Source: Acidobacteriaceae bacterium (lineage in GTDB: Bacteria; Acidobacteriota; Terriglobia; Terriglobales; Acidobacteriaceae). Taken from it: 14,129 nt of DNA. Each line of letters begins with the position of its first letter. Position 1 is the first letter of the stretch. The stretch lies in the NCBI GenBank assembly GCA_030040395.1, contig JASHTU010000345.1, positions 1 to 14,129 of the forward strand, in the 5' to 3' direction. A program made the translations under genes and the position numbers. Positions 1-7,505 of this stretch are shown piece by piece. The notes beneath the pieces are model-generated. The model saw only the letters and a list, made by a program, of their open reading frames with translations. It had not been told where the DNA came from and ran no database searches.

Positions 1-1
1 T

Positions 2-37
2 TCGCCCGGCGCAGAGAGCGAAGAGTCCCCAAGATGA
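2..37 (+). CDS. possible 3' end of an upstream gene (fragment)
   Basis: Frame 2 is open from the window edge to a TGA at 35-37, which overlaps the TPR gene's ATG (34-36) as ATGA. It would encode a short tail ending in SPGAESEESPR. ATGA overlaps are typical of coupled genes and this window has two others. Only 11 codons are visible and the other two frames are also open here, so this may be chance. In gamma-proteobacteria related TPR genes sit near lolB and ispE, so ispE is a guess for the upstream gene, but nothing here shows it. Confidence 0.22.
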   Translation, partial: SPGAESEESPR

Positions 38-2187
38 TGAAACCACAACGCCGCTTGTTTGCCTCCCCGCTCTTCTACGCCGCTGCATCGCTCCTGCTGC
101 TGCCGGCCGCTGCTCTTTCCGCGCAGGAGGCGCCGGCTCAGAGCGCGCCCGCAAATTCCTCCACGGCTGCGTCAACCAGCGCCGCGACGATGACTTCACC
201 ACAGAGCGCGGAGCGAGCGCAGGCGTATTATCACGCCGCGCTGGCGGGGATGTATGAGGACGACGCCGTCTCCGAAGGGCGTCCCGATGAGGTCAATCAA
301 GCCATCGAGCAGTATAAGCTCGCGCTCAATGACGATCCCGGGTCGCCGCAGCTCAACGACGAGCTGGCCGATCTTTACTTTCGCGTGGGCCGCGTTCATG
401 ATGCGGAGGCGCTAGCGCGCAACCTGCTCAAAACTTCGCCCGACGACGTCGATGCCCACCGGCTGTTGGGCCGAATCTACCTGCGCCAACTGGGCGAGAG
501 CCAGGGCGGCGTTTCCTCTACGTCGTCCTCCGGCAACGCCCTTGACCTGGCAATCGCTGAATTTGAAAAGATCGTGACCCTGCAGCCCAAAAACGTGGAA
601 GACCGCATGGTGCTGGGCCAGCTTTATACGGTCAAGCACGAGCCCGACAAGGCGGCCGCCGAGTTCAAGAGCGCGCAGGACATCGAGCCGGATTCAGAAG
701 ACGTGGTGCTCAACCTCGCCCGCGTTTACGCCGAGAACGGCAATCTGCAACAGGCGGTCAACGTCCTCACGGCGGTTCCGGAGGACGCCCGCACGGCCAA
801 GATGGAGTTTACTCTGGGCGCGACTTACGACCAGATGAAGGATGCGAAGGACGCCATCGCCGCCTATCAGCGCGCCGCCGATTTGGAGCCCGAAGACCTG
901 CAAACGCTGGACGCGCTGGCGCAGGCGCTGCTCACCGACGACCAACTCGACGCCGCGCTGAAGCAGTATCAGGAGCTGGCTGAGGCCGATCCGGAGAACA
1001 GCGAAGCGCTGGTCCACATTGCCGAAATCCAGCGCCGCCAGGGGAAGTACGAGGACGCTCTGGCCACTATCCGCAAGGCGGTCAAGTTAGATCCCAATTC
1101 GCTCGAAGCCGGGTACAACGAAGGCATGTTGGAGGACGTGCTCGGTCACTTTGACGACGCCGCGCAAACCTACCAGAACATGGTCGGTCTGACCTCGCAC
1201 GCGAATGGCGCCTATACCTCCGAAGAAAAGAACAACCGGGGCATTTTTTTGGCGCGCTTGGCCGGCGTGTATCTGGAGCAGAACAAGATCGATCAGGCGG
1301 TCGCGGTTTACCAGAAAATGATCGATATGGGCGGTGACTCCGCGGAGCAGGGCTACCAGGGTCAAGTCGACGCTTACCGCCAGGCGAAGGAGTTCGACAA
1401 GGCCGCGGATGTGGCCCAAAAAGCCGTGTCGGCCAACCCCAAGGACCGCGACATGAAGCTGATGCTGGCCGGCGAAATGGCGGACCAGGGACAGCCGGAC
1501 CAGGGTTTGGCCATGGCGCGAAGCTTGCTCGACAACTCCGCCAACGACCGGACGATCTACGAGGCGATCGGCCAGATGGACATCCGTTTGCGCCGCTGGA
1601 AAGACGCCGAGGACTCTTTCAATAAGGCTGATCCCCTGTGCACCAAAAAAGAAGATCGCACCTACCTGCTCTTTTTGCGGGGCGAACTCGCGGATCGCCA
1701 GAAGCATATGGAACCGGCCGAACAAGCTTTCCGCCAGGCGCTAACGCTCGATCCGCAGAACGCCATGACCCTCAATTATCTCGGCTACATGCTCGCCGAC
1801 AAGGGAATCAAGCTGCCCGAGGCCCTGAAACTGATTCGCCAGGCCGTAAGTTTGGAGCCCATGAACGGCGCTTACCTGGATTCGCTGGGCTGGGTCTATT
1901 TCAAAATGGGCCAATACGATCTGGCCGAAGATAATCTGCGCCAAGCCGTGGCGCGGGACCAAACCGATCCCACCGTCCACATGCATCTGGGCGATCTTTA
2001 CGAGAAGACGGGCCGCATCCGGCTGGCTGCCGCGCAGTGGCAGCTTTCGCTGGCTGAATTCGCCAAATCGGCTCCGGCCGACATCGAACCGGGCGACGTC
2101 TCCAAGGTCCAGAAAAAGCTGGAAAGCGCGCGCGTCAAGCTGGCCAAGGAAGACAACGCCCTTGGGCAGACCAATAAACCGGAGTAG
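34..2187 (+). CDS. Exported tetratricopeptide-repeat protein, LbcA-like C-terminal module
   Basis: A 717-residue protein that probably acts as a periplasmic or outer-membrane-associated scaffold. Residues 1-31 look like a Sec signal peptide: a basic start (KPQRR), a hydrophobic core (FYAAASLLLLPAAALS) and an Ala-x-Ala-like cleavage site before QEA; there is no lipobox Cys. A Ser/Ala/Thr-rich linker follows to about residue 57. From about residue 85 to 680 the protein is almost entirely degenerate 34-residue TPR helical hairpins. The C-terminal block has a conserved signature: NYLGYMLADKG (581-591), LDSLGWVYF (615-623) and HLGDLYEKTG (651-660). This block recalls the LbcA family (P. aeruginosa partner of the CtpA protease). 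A Lys/Glu-rich tail ends the protein. The reading frame stays open upstream to the window edge, but the signal peptide supports the ATG at 34. The ATG at 37 is equally possible. The partner protein is unknown. Confidence 0.88.
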   Translation: MMKPQRRLFASPLFYAAASLLLLPAAALSAQEAPAQSAPANSSTAASTSAATMTSPQSAERAQAYYHAALAGMYEDDAVSEGRPDEVNQAIEQYKLALNDDPGSPQLNDELADLYFRVGRVHDAEALARNLLKTSPDDVDAHRLLGRIYLRQLGESQGGVSSTSSSGNALDLAIAEFEKIVTLQPKNVEDRMVLGQLYTVKHEPDKAAAEFKSAQDIEPDSEDVVLNLARVYAENGNLQQAVNVLTAVPEDARTAKMEFTLGATYDQMKDAKDAIAAYQRAADLEPEDLQTLDALAQALLTDDQLDAALKQYQELAEADPENSEALVHIAEIQRRQGKYEDALATIRKAVKLDPNSLEAGYNEGMLEDVLGHFDDAAQTYQNMVGLTSHANGAYTSEEKNNRGIFLARLAGVYLEQNKIDQAVAVYQKMIDMGGDSAEQGYQGQVDAYRQAKEFDKAADVAQKAVSANPKDRDMKLMLAGEMADQGQPDQGLAMARSLLDNSANDRTIYEAIGQMDIRLRRWKDAEDSFNKADPLCTKKEDRTYLLFLRGELADRQKHMEPAEQAFRQALTLDPQNAMTLNYLGYMLADKGIKLPEALKLIRQAVSLEPMNGAYLDSLGWVYFKMGQYDLAEDNLRQAVARDQTDPTVHMHLGDLYEKTGRIRLAAAQWQLSLAEFAKSAPADIEPGDVSKVQKKLESARVKLAKEDNALGQTNKPE

Positions 2188-2242
2188 TTGCCGGGCAGCC
2201 AGCCTTTCGCCGCCCAACACTCATTCATCACCTCTTCAGGCA

Positions 2243-2262
2243 TTCTCCCCGGGGAGGGAGAA
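2243..2262. terminator. hairpin between convergent TPR and sugar-binding genes
   Basis: A perfect 7-bp stem, TTCTCCC / GGGAGAA, closes a 6-base loop (CGGGGA). It lies between two genes that converge (stops at 2187 and 2276) and could serve both strands. There is no T-tract on either side, so intrinsic termination is only a possibility. Confidence 0.35.
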
Positions 2263-2275
2263 GTGGCTGAGCCGC

Positions 2276-3268
2276 TCATTTCCCATTGGTGGCGGCTGAA
2301 GCCAAGTAGGTATCTACGTTGCTCTTATCCACCAGCGAAGTGCCGGTGTCAACAAACGCCGGATACCGCGCAAACGCGCTGGCGCTCGAGTCCTGGTTGA
2401 GTTTTGGCGGCGGATCATGGAAGACTTCGTCCAGCCCCTTGAGGCCGAGGTAAGCCATCGTGAAGGGCTTCTGGACGATCGTCGAATCGATGGTTCCGGC
2501 CTTGATGCCGTCCAGCGTGTCCTGACTCACATCCCAGGCAATCAGAAGCCGATCGGTTGCGCCGGCGCGCTTGAGAGCATCGGCGACCACCTTCCCGGTC
2601 GAGGACTCCAGGCAAACGAATGCGTCGATCTTTTTGGGGCCGGTCAACACCGCAAACTGCCGGGTCCGGTCAAAGGCTATATTGGGATCGCTTTTGACAT
2701 CGACGACTTCGACGATTTTCATGCCGGGCCGGGTTGAGAATACGTCTTGAAACCCCTTGAGCCGCTCCTCGGTATTGGGCTGGCCGGCAAGGGTGAAGAA
2801 GACCACGTTGCCGTGACCGCCAAGCTTCTCGATCACTCGTCCTCCGCCCAGCCGTCCCGCCTCCAGGTTGTTGGTCCCGATGAAGTACAGCCGCCGGCTG
2901 CCCGGCGCATCCGAGTCCATCGTAATCACCGGGATTCCACCGTTGACCGCCGTATCGATTTCCGGCTGCAACACCGAAACATTGCTCACCGAAATCAGAA
3001 TCCCCGCCGGCTTGGCCCCGACCGCCTGTTGGAGAGCGGCCAGCTCGGCTTGCGGGTCGTAATTGTCCGGTCCCACCACCCTTGCCGTCACGTTGTATTC
3101 TGTTGCCGCTCGTTGGAACCCTGCTGCGGCCGACTGCCAGTAAGGCAACGCCAGGTTCGTTGAAACCAGGTAGTACACCTCCTTGACGGAGTGCCTGGCG
3201 CCGCACCCCGGTAAAAAGGCCACTGCCATCGTCGCGAGCATAAGCGATATTCCCTTAACCGACTTCAC
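2276..3268 (-). CDS. Sugar ABC transporter substrate-binding lipoprotein (RbsB-like, orphan)
   Basis: A 330-residue type-1-fold periplasmic binding protein of the ribose/simple-sugar family. I chose the GTG at 3268, not the ATG at 3346. It has a GGAGG five bases upstream and puts a lipoprotein signal at the N-terminus: VKSVKGISLMLA, then lipobox LPGC with Cys22 as the lipidation site. Family landmarks include GIPVITMDSDAPGS (111-124), FIGTNNLEAGRLGG (129-142), the ligand-loop residues AWD (244-246), QKPFTMAYLGLKGL (266-279) and a C-terminal VDTGTSLVDKSNVD (306-319). These match the RbsB pattern. The likely role is capture of a sugar or similar small polar ligand at the cell envelope. No ATPase or permease gene lies on either side, so its transporter is elsewhere or it works as a sensor. 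The ligand cannot be read from the sequence. Confidence 0.88.
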   Translation of the reverse strand: MKSVKGISLMLATMAVAFLPGCGARHSVKEVYYLVSTNLALPYWQSAAAGFQRAATEYNVTARVVGPDNYDPQAELAALQQAVGAKPAGILISVSNVSVLQPEIDTAVNGGIPVITMDSDAPGSRRLYFIGTNNLEAGRLGGGRVIEKLGGHGNVVFFTLAGQPNTEERLKGFQDVFSTRPGMKIVEVVDVKSDPNIAFDRTRQFAVLTGPKKIDAFVCLESSTGKVVADALKRAGATDRLLIAWDVSQDTLDGIKAGTIDSTIVQKPFTMAYLGLKGLDEVFHDPPPKLNQDSSASAFARYPAFVDTGTSLVDKSNVDTYLASAATNGK

Positions 3269-3546
3269 GGCCACCTCCGGTTCCGCATTTCTGAAGAATG
3301 GGCCCTCGCTGACGCTCCTGCTCCGCACCTGCGCCAGCCGCTCCAAAAATCCGGCAGGATGGTACTCCCAAAACCCCGCCTTGTCCAGCCCTCGCCGGCG
3401 GCGCCAGACCCAAGGTCCGGCACTCCCGGGCCAGGGAAAGAGCAGGCAGACTTTGTCTCACCACGGTGAAACTCATTCCCTTCGCCGATCCCACGGCTCC
3501 CGCTGCGCTCAGTCCCCGTTCCGCGGTATAAGGAGAGGTGAGCCGA
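3269..3546. promoter_or_regulatory. divergent intergenic region, sugar-binding gene / dgt
   Basis: This 278-base stretch separates two divergent starts and must hold both promoters. I see no convincing -35/-10 pair on either strand. The SD for the minus-strand gene (GGAGG) and for dgt (AGGAGAGGTGA, 3531-3541) mark its ends. It contains the palindrome listed separately. Its small ORFs (for example 36 codons from 3359, +) have no ribosome-binding site and look like chance. Confidence 0.5.
3455..3472. promoter_or_regulatory. operator-like palindrome
   Basis: GTCTCACC-AC-GGTGAAAC is an inverted repeat with 8-base arms and one mismatch; the inner five bases (TCACC/GGTGA) are perfect. It lies 75 bases upstream of the dgt start and 187 bases upstream of the sugar-binding gene's start. 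Its size suits a dimeric repressor, but no regulator gene is adjacent. Confidence 0.3.
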
Positions 3547-4728
3547 ATGAACTGGCGCCGCAACGAGGCAAAAATCGGAACCCGGGGTCCGCTGCCGCCT
3601 GGCGTCGCGGTCAGCGGGAAAGAGGACAGTCCGCTGGTCCGTCGCGCCTACCCTGAACCATCCCACGCTTACCGCAGCGCCTTTGCCCGCGACGCCGCGC
3701 GCATTCTGCACGCCCGCTCCTTCCGCCGCCTGGCGGGAAAGACACAGGTTTTCACGCGTCTTCCCGCCGATCCGCCGGGCGACCACGTGCGCAGCCGCCT
3801 GACCCACACCCTGGAAGTGACGCAGATTGCGCGCACCCTGGCCACCGCTTTGGGACTCAATGCGGAGCTTGCCGAGGCGCTGGCGCTGGCCCACGATATT
3901 GGCCACCCGCCCTTTGGCCACGCTGGAGAAAAGGCGCTCGATCGCGCGCTGCATGGCTACGGCCTCAGTTTCGACCATAACCTGCACGCGCTCCGCATCG
4001 TCACCTGGTTCGAGGAGCGCTATCCGGCCTTTCGCGGCTTGAACCTGACGCTGGCGGTCCGCGAAGGCATCGTCAAGCACTCCCGCGACTATCCTGCCGG
4101 CCAGCATCCAGAACTGGCCGAGTATTTCCCCGGCGAGTTTCCGCCTCTCGAAGCCCAACTGATCGATCTGGCCGACGAAGTCGCCTACCTCACCGCCGAT
4201 CTCGACGACGGCCTGGACTCCGGCATCCTGAGCCTCGGCGAAGTGCGCGAGGCGCTGCCGTTCTTTCGCGACTTTCACGATGCGGCTCTTCGCGCGTATC
4301 CAACCGCCGCGCCCCGACTGGCCGTTTACGAGGCCCTCCGCCGGCTGCTCAACGCGCTGGTCACGGATCTTGCCGACGAAGTGCGGGCGCGCGTAGCTGA
4401 ACTTGGCGCCGCCACGCTGGACGATATACGCCAGGCGCCGGATCGGCTGGTTCGCCTGAGTCCACCGTTGGCGGCGGCGCGCGCCGCGGCCAAGAAGTTC
4501 CTTTACGCCCGGCTCTACAATTCGCCGGAGATGGAAGAGTTGCACGCGCACGCGGAACGGGTGGTGCAGGAGCTGTTTCGAGTTCTCATGGCCGACCCGG
4601 CACTGATGCCGGAAGACCACCAGGTGCAGATTCCCACCGAAGGTTTGGCGCGCACCGTCGCCGACTACATCGCCGGCATGACGGATGGCTACATCGAGCA
4701 GTTATGGGTCCGGCATGGCGGCCAATGA
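3547..4728 (+). CDS. dgt: Deoxyguanosinetriphosphate triphosphohydrolase-like protein (HD domain)
   Basis: A 393-residue cytosolic HD-superfamily enzyme expected to hydrolyse dNTPs (classically dGTP to deoxyguanosine and triphosphate), so helping control the nucleotide pool. The N-terminal signature AARILHARSFRRLAGKTQVF (50-69) is typical of the family. The metal ligands follow: H87 in RLTHTLEV, H116-D117 in ALAHDIGHPPFGH, and D210 in LIDLADEVAYL. Length fits the type-2 dGTPase-like subfamily (about 370-410), shorter than E. coli Dgt (505). The ATG at 3547 is preferred because GAGGTGA (3535-3541) sits 5 bases ahead. A GTG at 3538 would add three residues but lies inside that same SD. It is a single-gene unit between a divergent and a convergent neighbour. 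Its true substrate among dNTPs is not readable from sequence. Confidence 0.93.
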   Translation: MNWRRNEAKIGTRGPLPPGVAVSGKEDSPLVRRAYPEPSHAYRSAFARDAARILHARSFRRLAGKTQVFTRLPADPPGDHVRSRLTHTLEVTQIARTLATALGLNAELAEALALAHDIGHPPFGHAGEKALDRALHGYGLSFDHNLHALRIVTWFEERYPAFRGLNLTLAVREGIVKHSRDYPAGQHPELAEYFPGEFPPLEAQLIDLADEVAYLTADLDDGLDSGILSLGEVREALPFFRDFHDAALRAYPTAAPRLAVYEALRRLLNALVTDLADEVRARVAELGAATLDDIRQAPDRLVRLSPPLAAARAAAKKFLYARLYNSPEMEELHAHAERVVQELFRVLMADPALMPEDHQVQIPTEGLARTVADYIAGMTDGYIEQLWVRHGGQ

Positions 4729-4735
4729 GCCGGCA

Positions 4736-4753
4736 GGCTGGGAGAATTCAGCC
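4736..4753. terminator. hairpin between convergent dgt and the Asd-like gene
   Basis: GGCTGGG-AGAA-TTCAGCC folds into a 7-bp stem (five Watson-Crick, two G-T pairs) with a 4-base loop. It fills most of the 27-base gap between the two convergent stop codons. There is no T-run, so it is only a candidate bidirectional terminator. Confidence 0.3.
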
Positions 4754-4755
4754 GC

Positions 4756-5823
4756 TTACTGGATTGCGCCATGGGGACGCAGGCGGCGCAGAGTGAGGGC
4801 GCAGTAGATCGCGTTTTGAGCGTTGAGGCGAAGATTGTCGGTCGCCGCCCAAAGCCAGAGCCGCGACACCACGCCGGGGTTGGGTGCGCCCGACTCGGGG
4901 CGCAGGCGGACCAGCACGTCGTTTTGCCCCGTTGCGGCAAGATTCGAAGGCGAGTCGGTGTCTTCGAGAACCAGGTCGACGTGTTCGCCGCTGAGCGCTT
5001 CTTCAAGCGCCGCGATCTCGACCGGATGTTCCAGCTCGGCAGCCAGCAGGAAGGTGTGGCCGTGAAAGACAGGCGCGTGGATGACTTGCAGGACCGGAGC
5101 CGGCTTGCGTCCGCCAGTGAGCGTTTCGTAATGGCGCCGGATCCGGGCCTCCACGGATTTGAGGCTTACGGAGGCGCTTTCGCCGAGGCCGCTGAGTAGA
5201 TTGTAGGCGGCTTGCGCATCGTAAACGGCGCGTGGAAGCCCCTGAAAGCTGAGCAGGCTCACGGTCTGCTGGTGCAGCTCATCCATGGCGGCGCGCCCGA
5301 ACTCGCTGGCGGGGAGCATGACCGTGGCGGCTGCGAAGCGAAGCGGCGCCGCTTGCTGAAGCCGATCGAGCAGCAGCGCCAAAGCCACGGCGGCAGGGTG
5401 GGCAGGGACTACGGCAGGGGTGAAAAGGTCCACGGCCGGAGTCTCCGTTCCCAGCCAGGGGGCGCAGACGAGCACGCCGGCTTGCTGGTCGAGAGCCCCG
5501 GAGAGATCGAGGACGGTGGAACCGGCGCTGAGCGCCTGACGCCAGTATCTCTGGGTCAATCCCTCGGACCCGCAGAAGAAGGTGAAGTCTGCGCTATCGA
5601 AGGCGTCTGCGCTGATTCCCTGGATAAAGGTGGCCTCGTCGCCCACCTGGTCGAGTTGACCCTGCACGTCTTCCGCGTCGAGGAGAACAATTTTAGCCGC
5701 GGCCAGGGGCGACTCGGACAATGCGTCTTTGAGTTCCCGGCCCACCAGGCTAGAAGCGCCGACAATGGCAATTTTATACAAGGGAATCCTTGTCTCCAGA
5801 CGATTATGAGGGTTTGTAGCCAT
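4756..5823 (-). CDS. Aspartate-semialdehyde dehydrogenase homologue lacking the catalytic Cys (Usg-1/Asd-like)
   Basis: A 355-residue protein of the Asd/ArgC fold. A Rossmann start, YKIAIVGASSLVGREL (16-31), binds NAD(P) in true enzymes. The C-terminal dimerisation/catalytic half has PASEFGRAAMDELHQQ (171-186), AYNLL (206-210), APVFHGHTF (250-258) and a terminal LWAATDNLRLNAQNA (324-338). H256 fits the catalytic-base position. The active-site block, usually NPNCST, reads VVPAHPAAVA (138-147), and Pro143 aligns with the missing cysteine. This matches the pattern of E. coli Usg, which also lacks it, so dehydrogenase activity is doubtful. It is last in the psd-pssA operon and its ATG overlaps pssA by 20 bases. 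A TTG at 5781 with AAGGA five bases ahead is a good alternative start (341 residues, starting just before YKIAIVG). The function is unknown. Confidence 0.82.
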   Translation of the reverse strand: MATNPHNRLETRIPLYKIAIVGASSLVGRELKDALSESPLAAAKIVLLDAEDVQGQLDQVGDEATFIQGISADAFDSADFTFFCGSEGLTQRYWRQALSAGSTVLDLSGALDQQAGVLVCAPWLGTETPAVDLFTPAVVPAHPAAVALALLLDRLQQAAPLRFAAATVMLPASEFGRAAMDELHQQTVSLLSFQGLPRAVYDAQAAYNLLSGLGESASVSLKSVEARIRRHYETLTGGRKPAPVLQVIHAPVFHGHTFLLAAELEHPVEIAALEEALSGEHVDLVLEDTDSPSNLAATGQNDVLVRLRPESGAPNPGVVSRLWLWAATDNLRLNAQNAIYCALTLRRLRPHGAIQ

Positions 5824-6703
5824 GCGGCTCGGCTCCGTGCCCAGGCGAGACGTTTAGATCAGCGGGCTGCCTGCGCCGCCGGCGTGACCAGGAATAGGCG
5901 GCGCGCGCCCATATCCCGGAGAACATGTAGACGAGGGCGACGAAAAAGAGCACCACATTGGAGTAGCGGAGAGCGATATAGAGCACGATGGCCACAAGCA
6001 CCAGGATCTGGAAGGGATGACTGCGGGAGAAGTTGATCTCCTTGCCCGACCAGAAGCGCCAGGTGCTGACCATGAGGAAGCCGCTGAGGCCGACCAGGAT
6101 AAGCCACGGAATGGAGATCCACCAGGCCTGGACGGGAATCCCGAAGCAGAGATGGACGGTCGCGGCCAGCAGGCCCGCCGCGGCGGGAATCGGCATGCCG
6201 ACAAAATACTTGCGGCCGGGCCGGCCGGGATTGCGCGGTTGAGCGTCGTGGCTGATGTTGAAGCGCGCCAGGCGCGACGCTCCGCTAAGCAGAAAAAGAA
6301 AGCAGATGAAGACCCCGGCTTGAACCAGATGTTGGTGCAACCGGGCGTTAATCGAATCGGGAAGAAAATGGAAGCCCCACACAAAAGCCAGCAGGCTGGG
6401 CGCCGCGCCAAAGGTGATCACGTCGGCAAGCGAGTCCAGTTCCCGACCGAAGTCGCTGGCGGTGTTGGTCATGCGGGCGATGCGGCCATCGAGGGCGTCG
6501 AAGGGAATGGCGAAAAGGATGGCGATGGCCGCCCAGTCGAGATGCGTCTGGGCGTCGCGCGTAATGGCGGCGATGGTTTGCGTGATGGAGAAGTAGCCCG
6601 CTCCGATGTTGATGGAGGTGAACAGGGAAGGCAGCAGGTACATGCCCCGGCGGACGCGGGTCCTCTTCCTTTCCCTCGCCTCGAACGGATCCTGATGGTT
6701 CAT
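5804..6703 (-). CDS. pssA: CDP-diacylglycerol--serine O-phosphatidyltransferase
   Basis: A 299-residue integral membrane enzyme that joins serine to CDP-diacylglycerol to make phosphatidylserine. The complete CDP-alcohol phosphotransferase motif DGxxAR-x8-GxxxDxxxD is present: D72, G73, A76, R77, G86, D90, D94. Upstream, [18 protein letters not shown] (23-40) is the usual first helix region of the bacterial PssA-II type. Several hydrophobic segments follow (roughly 54-70, 97-115, 128-143, 170-190, 196-215, 231-265), and the protein ends in a basic, proline-containing cytosolic tail. Its ATG overlaps the psd stop codon as ATGA (6700-6703) and GGGGAG lies seven bases upstream, so psd and pssA are probably translated together. 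The product is the direct substrate of Psd. Confidence 0.94.
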   Translation of the reverse strand: MNHQDPFEARERKRTRVRRGMYLLPSLFTSINIGAGYFSITQTIAAITRDAQTHLDWAAIAILFAIPFDALDGRIARMTNTASDFGRELDSLADVITFGAAPSLLAFVWGFHFLPDSINARLHQHLVQAGVFICFLFLLSGASRLARFNISHDAQPRNPGRPGRKYFVGMPIPAAAGLLAATVHLCFGIPVQAWWISIPWLILVGLSGFLMVSTWRFWSGKEINFSRSHPFQILVLVAIVLYIALRYSNVVLFFVALVYMFSGIWARAAYSWSRRRRRQPADLNVSPGHGAEPHGYKPS

Positions 6704-7341
6704 GCGCGGTCTCCCCGGGGCATGGCTGCCAGCACGCTGGAGCCGCCCTTGACGCGCTCGCCCACTTTGACTCGCAGGACGGCCTCGGCGGGCAACACCA
6801 CATCAACGCGGGAACCGAACTTGATGAGGCCAACCCGTTGGCCACGCTCCACCGTCTGGCCTTCGCTCAGGTTGAAAACGATGCGCCGGGCGAGCAGGCC
6901 GGCAATTTGCTTGAAGGTGACTTCGATGCCCTGGTCCTTACCCGCGCCGCAGACGGTAACGGTGTTTTGTTCGTTGCGTTCCGCCGAGGCCGGGTTCAAA
7001 GCATTGAGGTATTTGCCTTTCTGGTAAATGACGCGGCTAAGAACGCCGCCAATGGGGGCCCGGTTCACGTGCACGTCAAAGACGCTCAGGAAGATGCTGA
7101 TGCGCTGGTGGGGGCCGGCGGGGGTTGCAATGGACGCAGCTTCGGTTACCAGGCCGTCTCCGGGAGAAACGATCATGCCTTCCCCGGTGGGAACAATGCG
7201 ACGCGGATCGCGAAAGAACCAGAGAAAAAACGCCGCCAGCACCAGCGGCGCAAGGGCCCAAACCCAACCGCCCGTTGCCCAACGGAGCGCCGCAGCCACG
7301 GCCAACAGGCTCAAACCATACATGTAACCGTCGCGAACCAT
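6700..7341 (-). CDS. psd: Phosphatidylserine decarboxylase (short, Psd-A type)
   Basis: A 213-residue pro-enzyme that decarboxylates phosphatidylserine to phosphatidylethanolamine at the inner membrane. Two hydrophobic segments (about 6-22 and 26-43) precede the family motif FFRDP (42-46). The catalytic domain has SPGDG (59-63), where the family usually shows SPADG, and the histidine motif VHVNRAP with H91. The self-cleavage site is FGS, G176-S177, in [10 protein letters not shown]; the serine becomes the pyruvoyl cofactor and leaves a short alpha chain of about 37 residues. Length matches the compact Psd-A group, not the roughly 320-residue E. coli enzyme. I start at the ATG at 7341; an in-frame GTG at 7350 adds three residues but overlaps the expected transcription start. 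It is first of three genes with pssA and the Asd-like gene. Confidence 0.93.
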   Translation of the reverse strand: MVRDGYMYGLSLLAVAAALRWATGGWVWALAPLVLAAFFLWFFRDPRRIVPTGEGMIVSPGDGLVTEAASIATPAGPHQRISIFLSVFDVHVNRAPIGGVLSRVIYQKGKYLNALNPASAERNEQNTVTVCGAGKDQGIEVTFKQIAGLLARRIVFNLSEGQTVERGQRVGLIKFGSRVDVVLPAEAVLRVKVGERVKGGSSVLAAMPRGDRA

Positions 7342-7352
7342 CGTCCCCACCG

Positions 7353-7380
7353 ATTATACGGTGATTCCGGGTGATGCCTT
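7353..7380 (-). promoter_or_regulatory. candidate promoter of the psd operon
   Basis: A perfect TATAAT (minus strand, 7358-7353) lies 11 bases ahead of the psd ATG. The -35 region at a 16-base spacing is AAGGCA (7380-7375), only three of six consensus bases. Transcription would begin near 7346, giving a leader of about five bases. See findings. Confidence 0.42.
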
Positions 7381-7505
7381 GGGATGGAGTCTTGGGGCAG
7401 TGACTGGCGGATGTGCAAGGGATGGCAAAAGCGCACACTAACCGTTTGCGTGCTAAGGGGGCCCGTCAGCTCGCAAATGACCTGAAAATAAACTGGCGGC
7501 GAGGC

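Noticed and set aside
3269..3346. 26-residue N-terminal extension of the sugar-binding protein
   Set aside because: The extension is not signal-like, while the GTG at 3268 has a well-spaced GGAGG and exposes a standard lipoprotein signal.
3359..3469. small plus-strand ORF of 36 codons in the divergent region
   Set aside because: It has no ribosome-binding site, is Pro-rich and matches nothing I recognise.
3265..4620. 451-codon open frame on the minus strand opposite dgt
   Set aside because: It is antisense to a clear HD-domain enzyme, its product is Arg/Gly-rich with no recognisable family, and such long shadows are expected in G+C-rich coding DNA.
5212..7374. several long plus-strand frames (for example 5212-6036 and 6017-7027)
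   Set aside because: All are antisense to the psd-pssA-Asd-like operon, whose proteins carry intact motifs.
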